Source of the DNA: Ramazzottius varieornatus
Taxonomy: Eukaryota; Tardigrada; Eutardigrada; Parachela; Ramazzottiidae
Assembly: GCA_001949185.1 (NCBI GenBank)
Contig: BDGG01000008.1
Coordinates: forward strand, 1,609,648-1,673,647
DNA length: 64,000 nt
Reading direction: 5' to 3'
This document shows positions 22,501-32,504 of the stretch, piece by piece. Made by a program: the position numbers and the translations under genes. The stretch's first letter is position 1. Each line of letters begins with the position of its first letter. The notes under the pieces were generated by a model. It worked only from the letters and a program-made list of their open reading frames with translations, was not told where the DNA came from and did not search any database.

Positions 22501-22807
22501 TCACCGGAGCTTGGAAAACAAACGGACTGCAAGTTATTGTCGTTTTGGAGCGTGATCGGCAAGAGCAGTCTCACTTCAAGCAGCCGTAGAAGCACAACAG
22601 CGAAACAGTTCAGCATAAAGAAGAAAAGCGTGCATGCTTACATGGTTTGCTCGTCGTCCCTGAGAGGCGAGTTAATCTTTCCTCCATCGATTCGGCGCTG
22701 TTGGAAGAATAGCATTTTGGTTCGTCCTTTGTTAAATTCGTCATCTCATCGTCCGACGATTCTTTCTTGTCCTCTCGATCGTCTGTACGTCTTCGCAGAT
22801 TCGCCAT
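19556..22807 (-). CDS. SOAT1: Sterol O-acyltransferase (ACAT/SOAT), complete, 11 exons
   Basis: Exons in transcript order are 22807-22642, 22429-22350, 22268-22069, 21995-21888, 21620-21469, 21369-21242, 20978-20700, 20601-20467, 20398-20282, 20195-20060 and 19806-19556; all phases agree, giving 583 aa (human SOAT1 550). It is an ER membrane MBOAT enzyme that esterifies sterols with fatty acyl-CoA. Landmarks are DLTDLLDEVF before the first TM, VYFQFVPTLVYRDSYPRN, the FYRDWWNSTTFSNYYRTWN block containing the family FYxDWWN motif, VVHDWLY, and the active-site His in LSALVHEY. The C-terminal part has PWNVFMWFGLFLGQGIFLCLYSSE. The N-terminus is hydrophilic and charged, as in SOAT rather than DGAT1. 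One donor (GTTCGT after 21469) is weak. Several introns carry the GTGGCGCAC hairpin repeat. Confidence 0.93.
19870..19922. repeat. GTGGCGCAC hairpin repeat, SOAT last intron
   Basis: CCAAGTGGCGCACG and CGTGCGCCACGA arms. A further partial arm (AAGTGGCGCAT) follows at about 19934. Confidence 0.85.
21011..21178. repeat. Double GTGGCGCAC hairpin with outer inverted repeats
   Basis: Two hairpins (21039-21083 and 21101-21155) lie between GCAAATAAACTCGACAAAAT at 21011 and its inverted partner TTTTGTCGAGTTTGTCCG near 21162. This suggests the complete element has outer terminal repeats as well. In a SOAT intron. Confidence 0.8.
21690..21850. repeat. Two tandem GTGGCGCAC hairpins
   Basis: Copies at about 21694-21746 and 21768-21815 are followed by the common 3' tail CGATCTTGTCGAGTTTGTTT. 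In a SOAT intron. Confidence 0.8.
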
Positions 22808-22809
22808 AG

Positions 22810-23860
22810 ATCACGGTATGTATCACAACAGTCTCAGGGTGATCTATCCAAAAGAAAGCTCTACAAACAAATGTGGTGCAATCTTGTAATAAGGTCGAGC
22901 AACCGGAAACGGAAGTGGATATATATCGACTTACCCGTCTTTACCTCTAAAACGCTTTAGAATTTCGCCTTCCACGCTTAGGTCTGTGCTCAGTAAAGAG
23001 TAAAGATGAACAGCATATCAACCTGCAAAATACACAACATCGGATAAGTTAGGACTTGGGAGACAGTGCAGGCAACGAAGTGTCAATACCATCCTCGACA
23101 CGTACAGCAGTTCAGTGCAGTTCTACACTCAACAGTATGCAGATTAACTTTACACATACGCGACAGCCGGAAGGCACTGTCGAACCATCATGGTAAGTTG
23201 TACACAACAGTTCTGCATGTAGGAAATCATTGCGGGTATTGAACAGGAACGTCCATAGCCATCATACGCACTTGAAACTTGAAAGTCAATGGCAAAGCTG
23301 AAGGCAAGCTTGCTCGCTCCAGTCTAACCGTCTAAGATAGACTCAAGTGCTTCGCGGCGGTCTGCCAAAGCCAGAAGGGTCTCGTCTCATCTTTCTGCCG
23401 CCTCTGAAGGATCCGTAGATCACATCGACACAGGAGCTAATAGGAGAGCCCAAGAAGAAGCGATCGATCTGTGTAGCAGACTGGGTAGTAATGTGGTCGA
23501 GAAAAGACTCAAAAGAATAGTACGACCGGAAGAGTGAAAACTGAAGTTGCAGCGGCTGAGGTATGAAGATCAATCAAATAAAATGGCATGACATGACATG
23601 ACATGGAATAGCCGTTATTTCATGTCATGACATTTTGTTAGTTATGAGTCATCCAACTTGATCCATGACTCCAGGTGTCCGGATCCGCACCTTTGTTTCT
23701 GTACCATTTGCTGGTTCATTATTTTGACCGTCGAATTAAAGTCCCACGGTTCCGGTTCAAGGCCAGGATACGGTACGAATGAACTGAATGTGGTTTCTGC
23801 GCAGATTTTGCAAGTAATTTTGACGGCCGACGAAATAAAGTGGAAGAGCGCGCAAACGAC
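22810..23860. other. Intergenic
   Basis: No convincing gene. A protein-like open stretch on the + strand at about 23338-23537 (Arg/Ala/Glu-rich, ending in KRLKRIVRPEE) has no in-frame ATG and no clear partner exon. It is left unassigned. Confidence 0.4.
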
Positions 23861-23864
23861 ACGA

Positions 23865-25188
23865 TCACGAAACACTTTCATTTTCAACAGAAAAACTTCC
23901 TTGTGGAGTTGCAAAAACCGATGTCGAAGACCCAGACGCTACTACATGAGGCACTGACGCGGAATGGCCTAACCGCTGCCGGAGTACTTCTCTTTCCACC
24001 AGGTATGGCAGGTCACTCGTCGAGGCCGTCGCGAGTTCCTTACTGCGAGAAAAGGAATCCTCCACAGGTACCACGTTCCCTAATCCGCTTGACCCGACTT
24101 GATGGACATCTTGTTCCTCGACGATACTAGACATGCCTCGAAGTCCCCTCGAGGAGCTTCCTGAAGTTGATGCTGTGTTCGGTGAATGGATATGGACAGC
24201 CGCAGGTGGCTCTCTAAAGGCTTCGTAATTCTGGTTCTCAAAGGCGCCGATTGCTAAGAGCTTGTCTTTCATCGTCCGCACAGTGTTGGTACAGATGAGA
24301 ACAATGTAGAGGTGTAGAAGAAAAAGCAGGATGGAGGTTGGAATGAGTATGATGGAGGCAATACTGGCATAGCAGAAGAGCTTGAAGTTGTGCCATAGCT
24401 GGTACACATCCTGAAGTTGGCAGGTGTCGGTGGTGGCTACCGTGAGGGCGGTTTTTGCGCCCAGAGTGACTAGCGTACATAGAACTCCGACACAAGAGAG
24501 ACCGAAGAGCCAATTGAAGAATGTTTGGTAACCGGGTGCGACTTGGAACGTGGATCTGAAGGAGAGCTTCCGGCGCTTGCAACCGAAGGGCAGATGGAGT
24601 CTTTCGTCGGCCATCGCAGTCATGATACCACCGACCCTACGAAAATACGTCTGAAAATTTTCGATTCCCACAAGAGATATATATATATATATATATCTCT
24701 CTTGTGTCGGAGTTCTATATATATATATAATATATATAATATATAATATATATATATATATATATATAGAGTTCGGTGAACAAGAGAGATATATATATAT
24801 ATATATATATATAGTGGGAGTTGTGCTGTACTATATATATTACAGTATATATAGTACAGTTGTGCTGCATCATCTTCAATGGTTCACCGAACTCTATTGG
24901 GTGAAAAGTTCCAGTATATAAAGAAAAATCGAACCTTTCAACTCACATGGAGATGGTTCCTCCCCATATTCCGGATCCGATTTTGTGGTAGACGGTTTCT
25001 CGGGCATCCGCTCTGCCGGCCATTGCAACTGCGTTAAACAAGTGAAGCATACGTGCACAAATTTGAAGAGGCGCTATCCGTAATGGAAAGTCAGAGAAAC
25101 ATACCTCCCGCATCCAGACCGAACGAGAACGCTCCAAGAGACAGAATAATAACTCCGACCGCGTAAAGATTCAGGAAGTACGTCATTC
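23865..25188 (-). CDS. Four-TM (tetraspan-type) membrane protein with Ser-rich cytoplasmic tail
   Basis: Exon 2 is 25028-24947 and exon 3 is 24636-23865 (stop), joined in phase 2. Exon 1 probably lies at 25188 to about 25120 and begins MTYFLNLYAVGVIILSLL. Hydrophobic segments are exon 1, then GSGIWGGTIS-MVGGIMTAMA, FNWLFGLSCVGVLCTLVTLG, and IASIILIPTSILLFLLHLYI. A conserved-looking extracellular loop with Cys (TTDTCQLQDVYQLW) lies between the last two. The roughly 140-residue C-terminal tail is Ser/Glu-rich and probably disordered. The topology resembles MARVEL, MS4A and TMEM tetraspans, but I cannot name the family. The exon 1 donor (GTTCGG) is weak, so the N-terminus is tentative. The intron between exons 2 and 3 contains the TA-rich palindromic region. 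Confidence 0.6.
24675..24862. repeat. (TA)n array with large palindromes, intronic
   Basis: Several runs of alternating TA (some over 20 bp) are arranged so that AGAGATATAT and ATATATCTCT, GTTCTATATA and TATAGAGTTC, and ACTATATATATTACAGTATATATAGT face each other. The whole block can extrude as cruciforms. It lies inside an intron of the tetraspan gene. Confidence 0.85.
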
Positions 25189-25738
25189 TTCACAGAAGAA
25201 TGTTTGAGGAAGTCGAAGAATCCTGACTCACGCAGTTATGCTTCCTGGTGTTCGTCTGTCGGCGGTAGTTGTGAAGACGTGGTGCGAACGAGCATCAGCC
25301 CATCGATTATACAATGAAAAATTGTATGAAAATGAGGAATTTATAATTGTTTCGTCCAAATGCAGGCCCGAGTTTCGGCGTGTTGTTACGAACTGTCGAG
25401 GTATCGTGTTCGCAAGCCATCACCAAAATTAACTTGATCCTGTCACCGGAATTCCGATAGCGAGTCCGTTGGCTACAGGTCTCTCAAACAATACCGGACA
25501 ATCGCTGCTGCGATTACGTACAGTGTTTACTACCAAATCCTTACAACGGACGGAAGCCTTGGATGGACTTCAAACTTGCAAACAGTACTATGCAACGGGT
25601 AAGATAACAGGTAAAAACGAAGTATGGTCGACCCAGAATGTTTTGGCGTAAAGGCAAAACTTTTTCATGTCAAGATTCTCTAGTAACATGTGGAAGTTTC
25701 TAGCAAATCGCACTTAAAAATAAGCACGTACTTTCAAC

Positions 25739-28005
25739 TCAATCTGTAACCTCATCCAGACCGGCAAAAGGATTACTACTCACAGCAGCACGGCCGGCCT
25801 CCTCTTCTTCTTCTTCCTCCTCCTCTTCCGATCCTTCTTCACCAACCTCCTCTCGATCCGCGTCAACGTCCGATTCCTCATCTTCACTCTCCTCTTCCGT
25901 TTCCTCCTCCACTTGACCTTCCACCCGTGTCAACTGCGCCTCTAACCTCTGTAGCGTACTCTTCAGATCTTTCGTCTCCGGCAGCTTCTCATACCAGGTC
26001 CTCGCTTGAACATATGCCGGTGGATACATTCTGAAGATGATCTTTCCCTCTAGCGTCACCCTCAACAAATGGTTCGCCGCCCTGTACGTATCCGGTCTGG
26101 CAGCCTTCGCTGTCATGAAGCCTCTCTTAATCGCCCACGCCTCACAAATGTCCATCGCAGAGAACTGGCCCTTGTTCCTCGAACCATCCGGATGTTTAAT
26201 GTTCAACAGTTCGACTAGAGGCACTCTGGCTGCCAAGTAGCCTATGACGCTCACTGGATCCTGTACTTGTGATATGGGGTAGATGCCACCTAGGATCTGA
26301 AGGACCTTCGGAGCAGTGGCGGGAAAAACTAGACCCGGACTGTCACAAAGCTTGACGTTACGAGCCAGGAAGATTGTCTGGAAATGTTTAGTGTGACCGG
26401 GGGTGCGGGAGACGGAAACGACTTTCTGACCCATCAGGGCGTTGATGACGGAAGACTTGCCTACGTTGGGCTCACCGATACAACCAATGGTCAGGACCCC
26501 GTCTTTAAACTGCTGGTAGTCGAGAGGATGAAGACGATCGACGGCTGACGAAGTCGCTGTCGGCACTGCCTTTGACCCGGCTTCTGGAAGCACAAGATAA
26601 AAATATTCATGAAAATTCGAGAAAGAATAACACCTCGAAACCAATACAACAAAAACGTTTCCCCAAGAGGCGCACGCTTTCAGTGTTATTGTTCCGAAAC
26701 GCGCGCCACTTGGGAAAATGATCTTGCCGAGCTTCCCGGTGAGTATCTTTTTCCCGATTAGAAAGATTTCTACGTTTTGATTTCTAGGCTTTTCCAGCTT
26801 TGATGTAGAAGAGTATGTTGCAGTTTGATGGACAAACTGAAATTTATCAGTAGTTTTATACTTTGGGTTTGGGTGGGATTTTCTTGATGGAAAACTCTTT
26901 CCTTCCATTCGGACAGGTCCACTTTGCCGTCCGTCAGCTGTTCACAGATTCTGAAGATGTCTTTATCCCCAAAGCAGACTTGATTTTTTCGCTTGATTGG
27001 CTTCTTCTTTTTGAACGTTTCGCGAAAGTTGACGGCTGCTCGAGGTGACGAACCGAACAGGACGACGTTGAGGTTGAGGTAGGTCTCTTCAAAGTACTTT
27101 TTCCAAGCCACGGCTAGCTCAGCTGGCACGAAGTCAATCTTGTTCAGGATCAGTATCATCGGTTTCTTGATCACCTGAGAAATGTACTGGTACAGTGTCG
27201 GTGGAAAGTGTAGAATCGGGAAACGGAGGTCGACGATGACGAACAGAACGTCACTCATTTCGATTACTCGCCACAACTAAAAACCGAGGTCCAAAAATTA
27301 TAGATTCCACAAGGAACGAAACTGCCTCAAGAGATCACCTGTCGCCATGTTTCCAGGTTGAGCTCAAAGTAGGACAAGTCGTCGGAGTTTTGATGTGCTT
27401 TGAAAATGTTTTCGACGTACTGATGGAAGAAGTTCTCTTCTCGCGCGTCCAGTTCGTTCTTTGTCATTGAATAGTTCCAGGAAGGTCGGATTGGCATATC
27501 CAAAACTGTACCTGGACGGTAAATCTTCTGTAAGTCCATCTCTAGATCGTCTTCGCCAACAGGCTGGATTGGTTCGAAGGAAGCTTGTTTCCTTTTCTGC
27601 AATTCTTCCTGAAGGCACACCGAAACAGTACTATGAAACTCTTACTCAAGTCGCCCATGACGTCAAGATATTACGTAAACTTGCACAGCGAACCGTGTTG
27701 TCGCTTTACAAACGGATGACGTCTAGAGTGTATTTCGGCGTGCCGCTTACCTTCGATTCGCGGTGGAAATGAAGACGGTATCGATTCGGATCATACTTGG
27801 TTCCTATCCCGGGACCCACTGGCTGCTGATTAACCTTCGCCAGACGAAGTGAATTACCGGACGTCCCATCCCCGTCTTCTCTGGCGGAATGCTGGTCTCC
27901 CGAGTCGACATCGTCGGAATATATGGAAGAACCGTCGCGCTTCCGTTCTCGTTTCGAGGCCAACTGGAGCTTCTTCTGCTTCCCGCTGAATGGTTTCTTC
28001 GGCAT
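25739..28005 (-). CDS. GNL1: Guanine nucleotide-binding protein-like 1 (circularly permuted GTPase)
   Basis: Four exons: 28005-27751, 27608-27339, 27276-26862 and 26583-25739, about 594 aa (human GNL1 607). Basic N-terminus MPKKPFSGKQKKLQLASKRE, then YDPNRYRLHF, and the linker IYRPGTVLDMPIRPSW. The HSR1/MMR1 GTPase has permuted motif order: G4 ILILNKIDFVP comes before G1 GEPNVGKSSVINALMG, G2-like RTPGHTKHFQT and G3 CDSPGLVFP. A conserved block, AMDICEAWAIKRGFMTAKAA, follows. The C-terminus is a long Glu/Asp run (after VEGQVEEETEEE), as in the mammalian protein. Members of this family act in ribosome assembly and nucleolar shuttling. A hairpin repeat copy lies in the third intron. Confidence 0.95.
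26662..26735. repeat. GTGGCGCAC hairpin repeat, GNL1 intron 3
   Basis: CCCCAAGAGGCGCACGC and GCGCGCCACTTGGG arms, tail TGATCTTGCCGAGCTT. Confidence 0.8.
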
Positions 28006-28009
28006 CTTC

Positions 28010-28733
28010 CTGTTATGCTGTTTGGCGATGATGCTCCAGACTTAGATCTTAATCTGTTAGTCCAAGATCTTATTTGTTAGTCCAACAAAATCGAGATTTG
28101 AGAAACAGGATTCCAGGAAAAATGAGGGCCGGATATTATACAGATTTCGAAGTGACCCGCACTAAGAATTAGCACAATCCAACACGCACAGGAACATCGT
28201 GACATCAAGGTGCAAGTTCGTCTCGTACGCGCTGTGTCGAAAGATAGACCTGGCAATAGAGAGGTTGGTTATTTACCACTCGTCTACCAGCGTATCACGT
28301 CAATCAACACGCGCGTGAACGTCCAATCAAGCAACAGCATTTCGGCAACGGCAGCAGGAAGAGTTTGTTTTGGATAAATCAAGAATCAAGCCGCAAGCGT
28401 ATGTGTCGCGAGTCTCGCGAGTCGCGACGATAGATCGATAATTTACCTCCAAAGTTGAAATTGAATGGTGGTGAAGTTTTTGTCGTGCGTTCATCCTCAC
28501 CCTAACAATCTGACCTCAGCAAAGCATCACGCAGGACGTTCAAGTAGCGGGAGCAGTTCATCTGGATAAGAAGGACTGGTAGTAGGCCAACATTACCTCC
28601 GGCGCTGGTCGTTACCGCGGATCCCTCGGGCAGAGGCAAGGCTACCTTGGAAAGGCGGCAAGAAAACCCCTGCTCAAACAGTTCGAAAGAAATTTGTGAG
28701 CGCTAAACATGGTATTGCTTCTACAGATCGAGG
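28010..28733. other. Intergenic promoter region between GNL1 (-) and CD-MPR-like gene (+)
   Basis: Divergent arrangement, about 720 bp. No TATA box or known element stands out. Confidence 0.4.
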
Positions 28734-29402
28734 ATGTTTGTCAGGAGAGGCTTGTCTTCGACATTTTTGTGCGCTGTTGTGCTGATCGGACTATGGATGG
28801 AAGCTCAAGCTCAAAGCCCAATCCTGCCAACTGCTACACCTGTTGCTCCTGTCCCTGTTCGTCCCCATAAAGACCTACAAAGTCTCTCTCCAGGTTCAAT
28901 CATACTCCTGGTGTAAGAAGAAACTCTGCTCGTCTGTGAAAAGTTTGAAAACTTTGACTTATCGTATGAACGGGGGAGAGGACCGTGTCCGCGAAGGCTA
29001 ACCGGAAGCCATTTTTGTTTCAGGACCTTTTCTGGACTTCTTGTCTATTTCCTTGGTGGGATGTTGATTCGGAGGTTTATCGGCGGTGTGAGAGGCAACG
29101 AAGTCATTCCACACTATGATTTTTGGACCGATTTACCTTTGCTGATAAAAGTAAGGGTCTCTTTGCACGGCAGTGTGGACTGCCGAATGCTGATTGACAA
29201 CTTTTGTTTGCATGTACAGTATATCTACGTGCTGTATCATATCATTTGCATTTGTTTGATCAAGTCACAATCAGAATTATGGTTGCTAAATGACACAAAT
29301 TCTGAGCTTGTGTCATTTCACTAATTGCTTTCCTTTTCACAGGACGGAGCGATGTTTTTATTTAGTGGATGTCGACCGGAAGTCGTCTACGAAAGAATAT
29401 AG
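28734..29402 (+). CDS. CD-MPR-like membrane protein lacking the lectin domain
   Basis: Exons 28734-28912, 29024-29150 and 29343-29402 give 121 aa. Signal peptide MFVRRGLSSTFLCAVVLIGL WMEAQA, then a 35-residue Pro-rich luminal stub. The next part is strikingly like the TM and cytoplasmic tail of the cation-dependent mannose-6-phosphate receptor: PGSIILLVTFSGLLVYFLGG, RRFIGGVRGNEVIPHYDFWT, DLPLLIKDGAMFLF. The roughly 150-residue mannose-6-phosphate-binding (MRH) domain that normally precedes the membrane span is absent, and no exon for it is visible upstream. It is likely an endosomal/Golgi membrane protein that keeps the sorting tail. The terminal acidic-dileucine signal of the vertebrate tail is not present (tail ends VVYERI). 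Confidence 0.7.
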
Positions 29403-29414
29403 GCTGACCTTGGA

Positions 29415-29857
29415 CTAAGCAGGTATCTTCATAGACGAAGCGCGCTTCTTCTTATGGAATCGTGCCACTCTGTTGCTTTTCTGGAAGACTTGCTTCAAAT
29501 TGCGGAGCCTGGTCTTGGCCGAGCCTTTCCGTTTCTTCTCGCGTCTTCCGCCTATTTGATGCCTCATAGTGTTTTCCTCTACAGCCTCTAATACTGGTAT
29601 CCTGGATCTAGAAGTTTCGAAGCTCCAACAGTCGAGCTGTTTTTCACAAAAACAATCTAGCGTTTTTCGTGTTGTTTTTTAGAGTTCTGTATCGGCCAAG
29701 TCTGATTTTCCAGCCTGCCGTTTCTAAGAGGAGGAGTTGCCCGTTTTTACTGCGTGATTGAGTTTTGCAGCTGTTGAGGAAGTTACTGAGAAGTCTCTAA
29801 TATTCGTACGGATGGGGCTGTTGGCTCTCTGGCTGAAGGCGTTAGTTCGTCGTGCAT
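29415..29857 (-). CDS. Possible small, very basic protein
   Basis: An exon at about 29565-29415 encodes MRHQIGGRREKKRKGSAKTR, then RLRNLKQVFQKSNRVARFHK and a stop at 29415. Short upstream stretches (ATG at 29857, ELTPSAREPTAPSVRILETS; then about 29728-29660, GWKIRLGRYRTLKNNTKNA) can be joined in frame by short introns. The composition resembles ribosome-biogenesis or nucleolar peptides. No family is recognised and the splice structure is a guess. Confidence 0.25.
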
Positions 29858-29924
29858 TTCTCTGCCTCGTTTTTGATTCCTAGGAGACTGCGGGTATTTC
29901 TGCGTCTTCCAAACGTGTTTCGAG

Positions 29925-31293
29925 ATGGGGTCTTATTTTGGTTTCAGATTATCTGTCAGAAGTTTTGTTGGACGCGGCCTATTCAACATCCTCTTCTCTC
30001 TTTCACTGTGCTGTTCGCTTCTTGGTAAGCATCCTGCAGGACGTACACTTCGGTCTGGTTTCGCAGGTGGTGTGCGCAGTTACATCGAACCACCATTGCA
30101 TTTACAGCTTGTTCACAGTGCTTCCGGTGTCAGCAACGAAAACACCGCGGTACTTCTGCCCAGCTGAAGGATGGCAAAACAGCGGGGACACCTGCTACCA
30201 TGTGCTGAAGCGAACCGCCAAGTGGGCTGACGTGCAGAGCGTCTGCGACCAGCTGAAAGCCCAGTTCGCGTACGTCGATGACAAGGAAGACATGGTCGGT
30301 TCTCGCGGAAATGTCTCTCAACATTGCTAGAATACTTCTGTCCAGCGCAAACAGGCGAAGACTAGCAGACTACAACTTTTTTTTCATCTTTCCAGAACGC
30401 GCTCGCAAAAGGCGCTGCTACGAGGGCCACACCATCAGTGTGGCTCAAAGGAACCAACACGCAGCAAAGCAAAAGTGGTAACTTCGTGTGGCTAGATGCC
30501 ATGTTGTCGGAGGTCGACCCCAATATAACGTAAGATAGGAGCTGAACTGGGCGTCCTGCAGACAAAACATTAAGATTATCGCGTCAAGTGGCGTACCCTT
30601 CCAGCCGATGACAATGGAAAAGTGCGCCACTGGAAATAACAATCTTGTACGTTTTCGTTTGAAGAGCTCCCAGTTGTCTGAGGTGGTGTTTGTGAAAACG
30701 AATATTTATGCGTGTGCTTGGATTCTAGTCCTTGGGCTCCTGGCTTTCCACCAAGCAAACAAAGCATCAACCAGTTCATCTACCTGAAGATAGACCTCGA
30801 GGCCAAAAGACCTGTCGGTCTGGCTTCCTCTTCCGGGTCGGATGAACGAAGTGTAGCTTGTATGTTGCCAGCCAAGATCAAACCTGATCGAGTAAAAGAT
30901 GACGAAGAACTGTTTCTGCTGAAGGACGCTTCGGGAGTAGTTTATTCGAAATTTACCGGCTACAGTCCGAGGGTTGAGCGCGCAGCTCGTCGCAGGCGGC
31001 GCCACCATCGACGTCGACTCGAAGCGCAGTTCGCAGGACCTAGCGATGACGACAGCCTCAGTCAGAATTGGGGTGAAACAAAAACCGGTGTAAAAGGAAC
31101 TGCGAATGGATTGGGGCAGAAAATAACTGGAACTGCGAATGAAGTTGGGCGTCGAGGTAAGAATGCTGGGAAGGGTATGAAAGATGGAGCGGATAAAACC
31201 GGAGATGCGCTTTCCGGTGGAAACCTTTTACGTTGGACTAAGCGTAACCTTGTCGTTCTTCTCACCGTTTTCTTAGTATCTTGCTTCATGTGA
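29925..31293 (+). CDS. C-type lectin-domain protein with basic, LEA-like repeats and C-terminal hydrophobic tail
   Basis: Exons 29925-30024, 30134-30294, 30396-30529 and 30729-31293, phases consistent, 319 aa. An N-terminal hydrophobic segment (LFNILFSLSLCCSLLG) is followed by a C-type lectin-like domain: FCPAEGWQNSGDTCYHVLKR, a WADVQSVCDQLKAQFAYVDD core, VWLKGTNTQQSKSGNFVWLD, then TPWAPGFPPSKQSINQFIYL and the last Cys in RSVACMLP. The predicted Ca-binding EPN/WND residues are not obvious. After the lectin fold comes an Arg/His cluster, then repeats of the type TGVKGTANGLGQKITGTANE with K/G/A/T-rich 11-mer-like spacing, and a terminal hydrophobic tail (NLVVLLTVFLVSCFM) that could be a GPI signal or tail anchor. 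The third intron holds a hairpin repeat. Confidence 0.7.
30584..30636. repeat. GTGGCGCAC hairpin repeat, lectin-gene intron 3
   Basis: TCAAGTGGCGTACCC and AAGTGCGCCACTGG arms. One arm has a single substitution. Confidence 0.8.
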
Positions 31294-31779
31294 TTAATTC
31301 TTTTGATTCTTCGAACCGTGGAGATGTACACCGGTTCCAAGCATAAGATCTTAGGTCGTCGGTAGATCGGTCTACAGGTGTCGGCTCAATATTTATCGAC
31401 GGGAAGGCAATAGTGAGAATGACATCAGGGTTGTTAATGAGATAATCCTGTTTTGTCGTGAGAAGTGTCCTCCTCTAATTCATCTTCCAATAGCCATTGT
31501 TCTACTGGCGCGACGTGATTGTCTTTTCGAGACACCACCTGATGATAGTGGTGTGTTTACTCACTTCGCTGTTATCGCTTGCTCAACTAATCGTCTCGCT
31601 TAGCTGCAAGCCCGACAAATTATTGACAGCACCGCAAATCAAACAACCTCGATATTTTCTCGTCCATTGAAGTTTTTGAAACTTCCTGGTGCTTAATATC
31701 GACAAATCAAAGTCTGGAGGGATCGACAGATCAGTATCTGGAGCAAATCCTTTCAAATGAAGAAATCTCGTAAGCTTTT
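31294..31779. other. Intergenic
   Basis: No gene, repeat or RNA feature was recognised between the lectin gene and the 5S gene. Confidence 0.4.
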
Positions 31780-31899
31780 GCCTGCGACCTTACCACGTAG
31801 AATGTTCCCGATCCCGTTCGATCTCGGAAGATAAGCTACATCGGGCCCGGTTAGTACTTAGATGGGTGACCGCTTGGGAACACCGGGTGTTGCAGGCTT
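31780..31899 (+). rRNA. 5S ribosomal RNA
   Basis: 120 bp matching animal 5S rRNA from GCCTGCGACCTTACCACG through the invariant GGGCCCGGTTAGTACTTAGA and TGGGTGACCGCTTGGGAACA to TGTTGCAGGCTT. The first and last bases pair (GCCTGC/GCAGGC), and box A/C internal promoter sequence is present. TTTT follows at 31901. This is an isolated single copy, not a tandem array. Confidence 0.95.
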
Positions 31900-32174
31900 C
31901 TTTTAATCTTTTTTGCCGAAGTCACCTCTTGGGTACGTTTATGCAAGACAATATTACGAAGGATCGAGGAGTCGGGCGCCACCTGGGCCGCGTATCGCCT
32001 AAAGCACATCTGGTTGGAGATCTGAGAAGAGCCGCTCAATTACAGATGTCACTCCATCAAAGACACGTGTGATGTATGAAAAAAGAAGGTGCCCGAGTAC
32101 AAAAGCTCTCTGAATGACTTGGAGATTACAAACAATACGATAAGTCGAATGGAATACAGGCAGTAGGCAGCCTA

Positions 32175-32504
32175 ATGCTGCCTCTTCGGTTTCACCATGA
32201 TGTAAACCTAGATGATCATCGAGTGGTCACACGTGTGATTGCTGGTAAGACTTCACCTGCGATGGCGCCAGCACGTCGGGGAATGCAGTATTTGTATTTG
32301 ACTGCCGGCTACTGGATACTTTGTGGCGCTCTGTCAGCTGTGTTCCTTGTCATTCACAGCACCCACTGTTTGATTTCCCGGCATGTGGCCTGTCAAACAT
32401 TTACAGCAAGTGTGTTCAACACCGCCATAATCTGGGCTCTAATCACAGGTCTGGCATGGGAACTGTCTCCTAACATATATATTTCCTACCTCAGGCATGT
32501 CTAA
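32175..32504 (+). CDS. Possible two-TM small membrane protein
   Basis: A 109-codon single-exon frame from the ATG at 32175. An internal ATG at 32262 would give MAPARRGMQYLYLTAGYWIL. Two hydrophobic segments are visible: GYWILCGALSAVFLVIH and VFNTAIIWALITGLAW. No known family. The length is within what chance allows, so support is only the paired hydrophobic helices. Confidence 0.3.
   Translation: MLPLRFHHDVNLDDHRVVTRVIAGKTSPAMAPARRGMQYLYLTAGYWILCGALSAVFLVIHSTHCLISRHVACQTFTASVFNTAIIWALITGLAWELSPNIYISYLRHV

Noticed and set aside
23338-23537. Arg/Ala/Glu-rich open stretch on the + strand
   Set aside because: It has no start codon. Joining it to an ATG at 23191 before a GTAAGT donor gives a different, short frame, so no consistent gene model was found.
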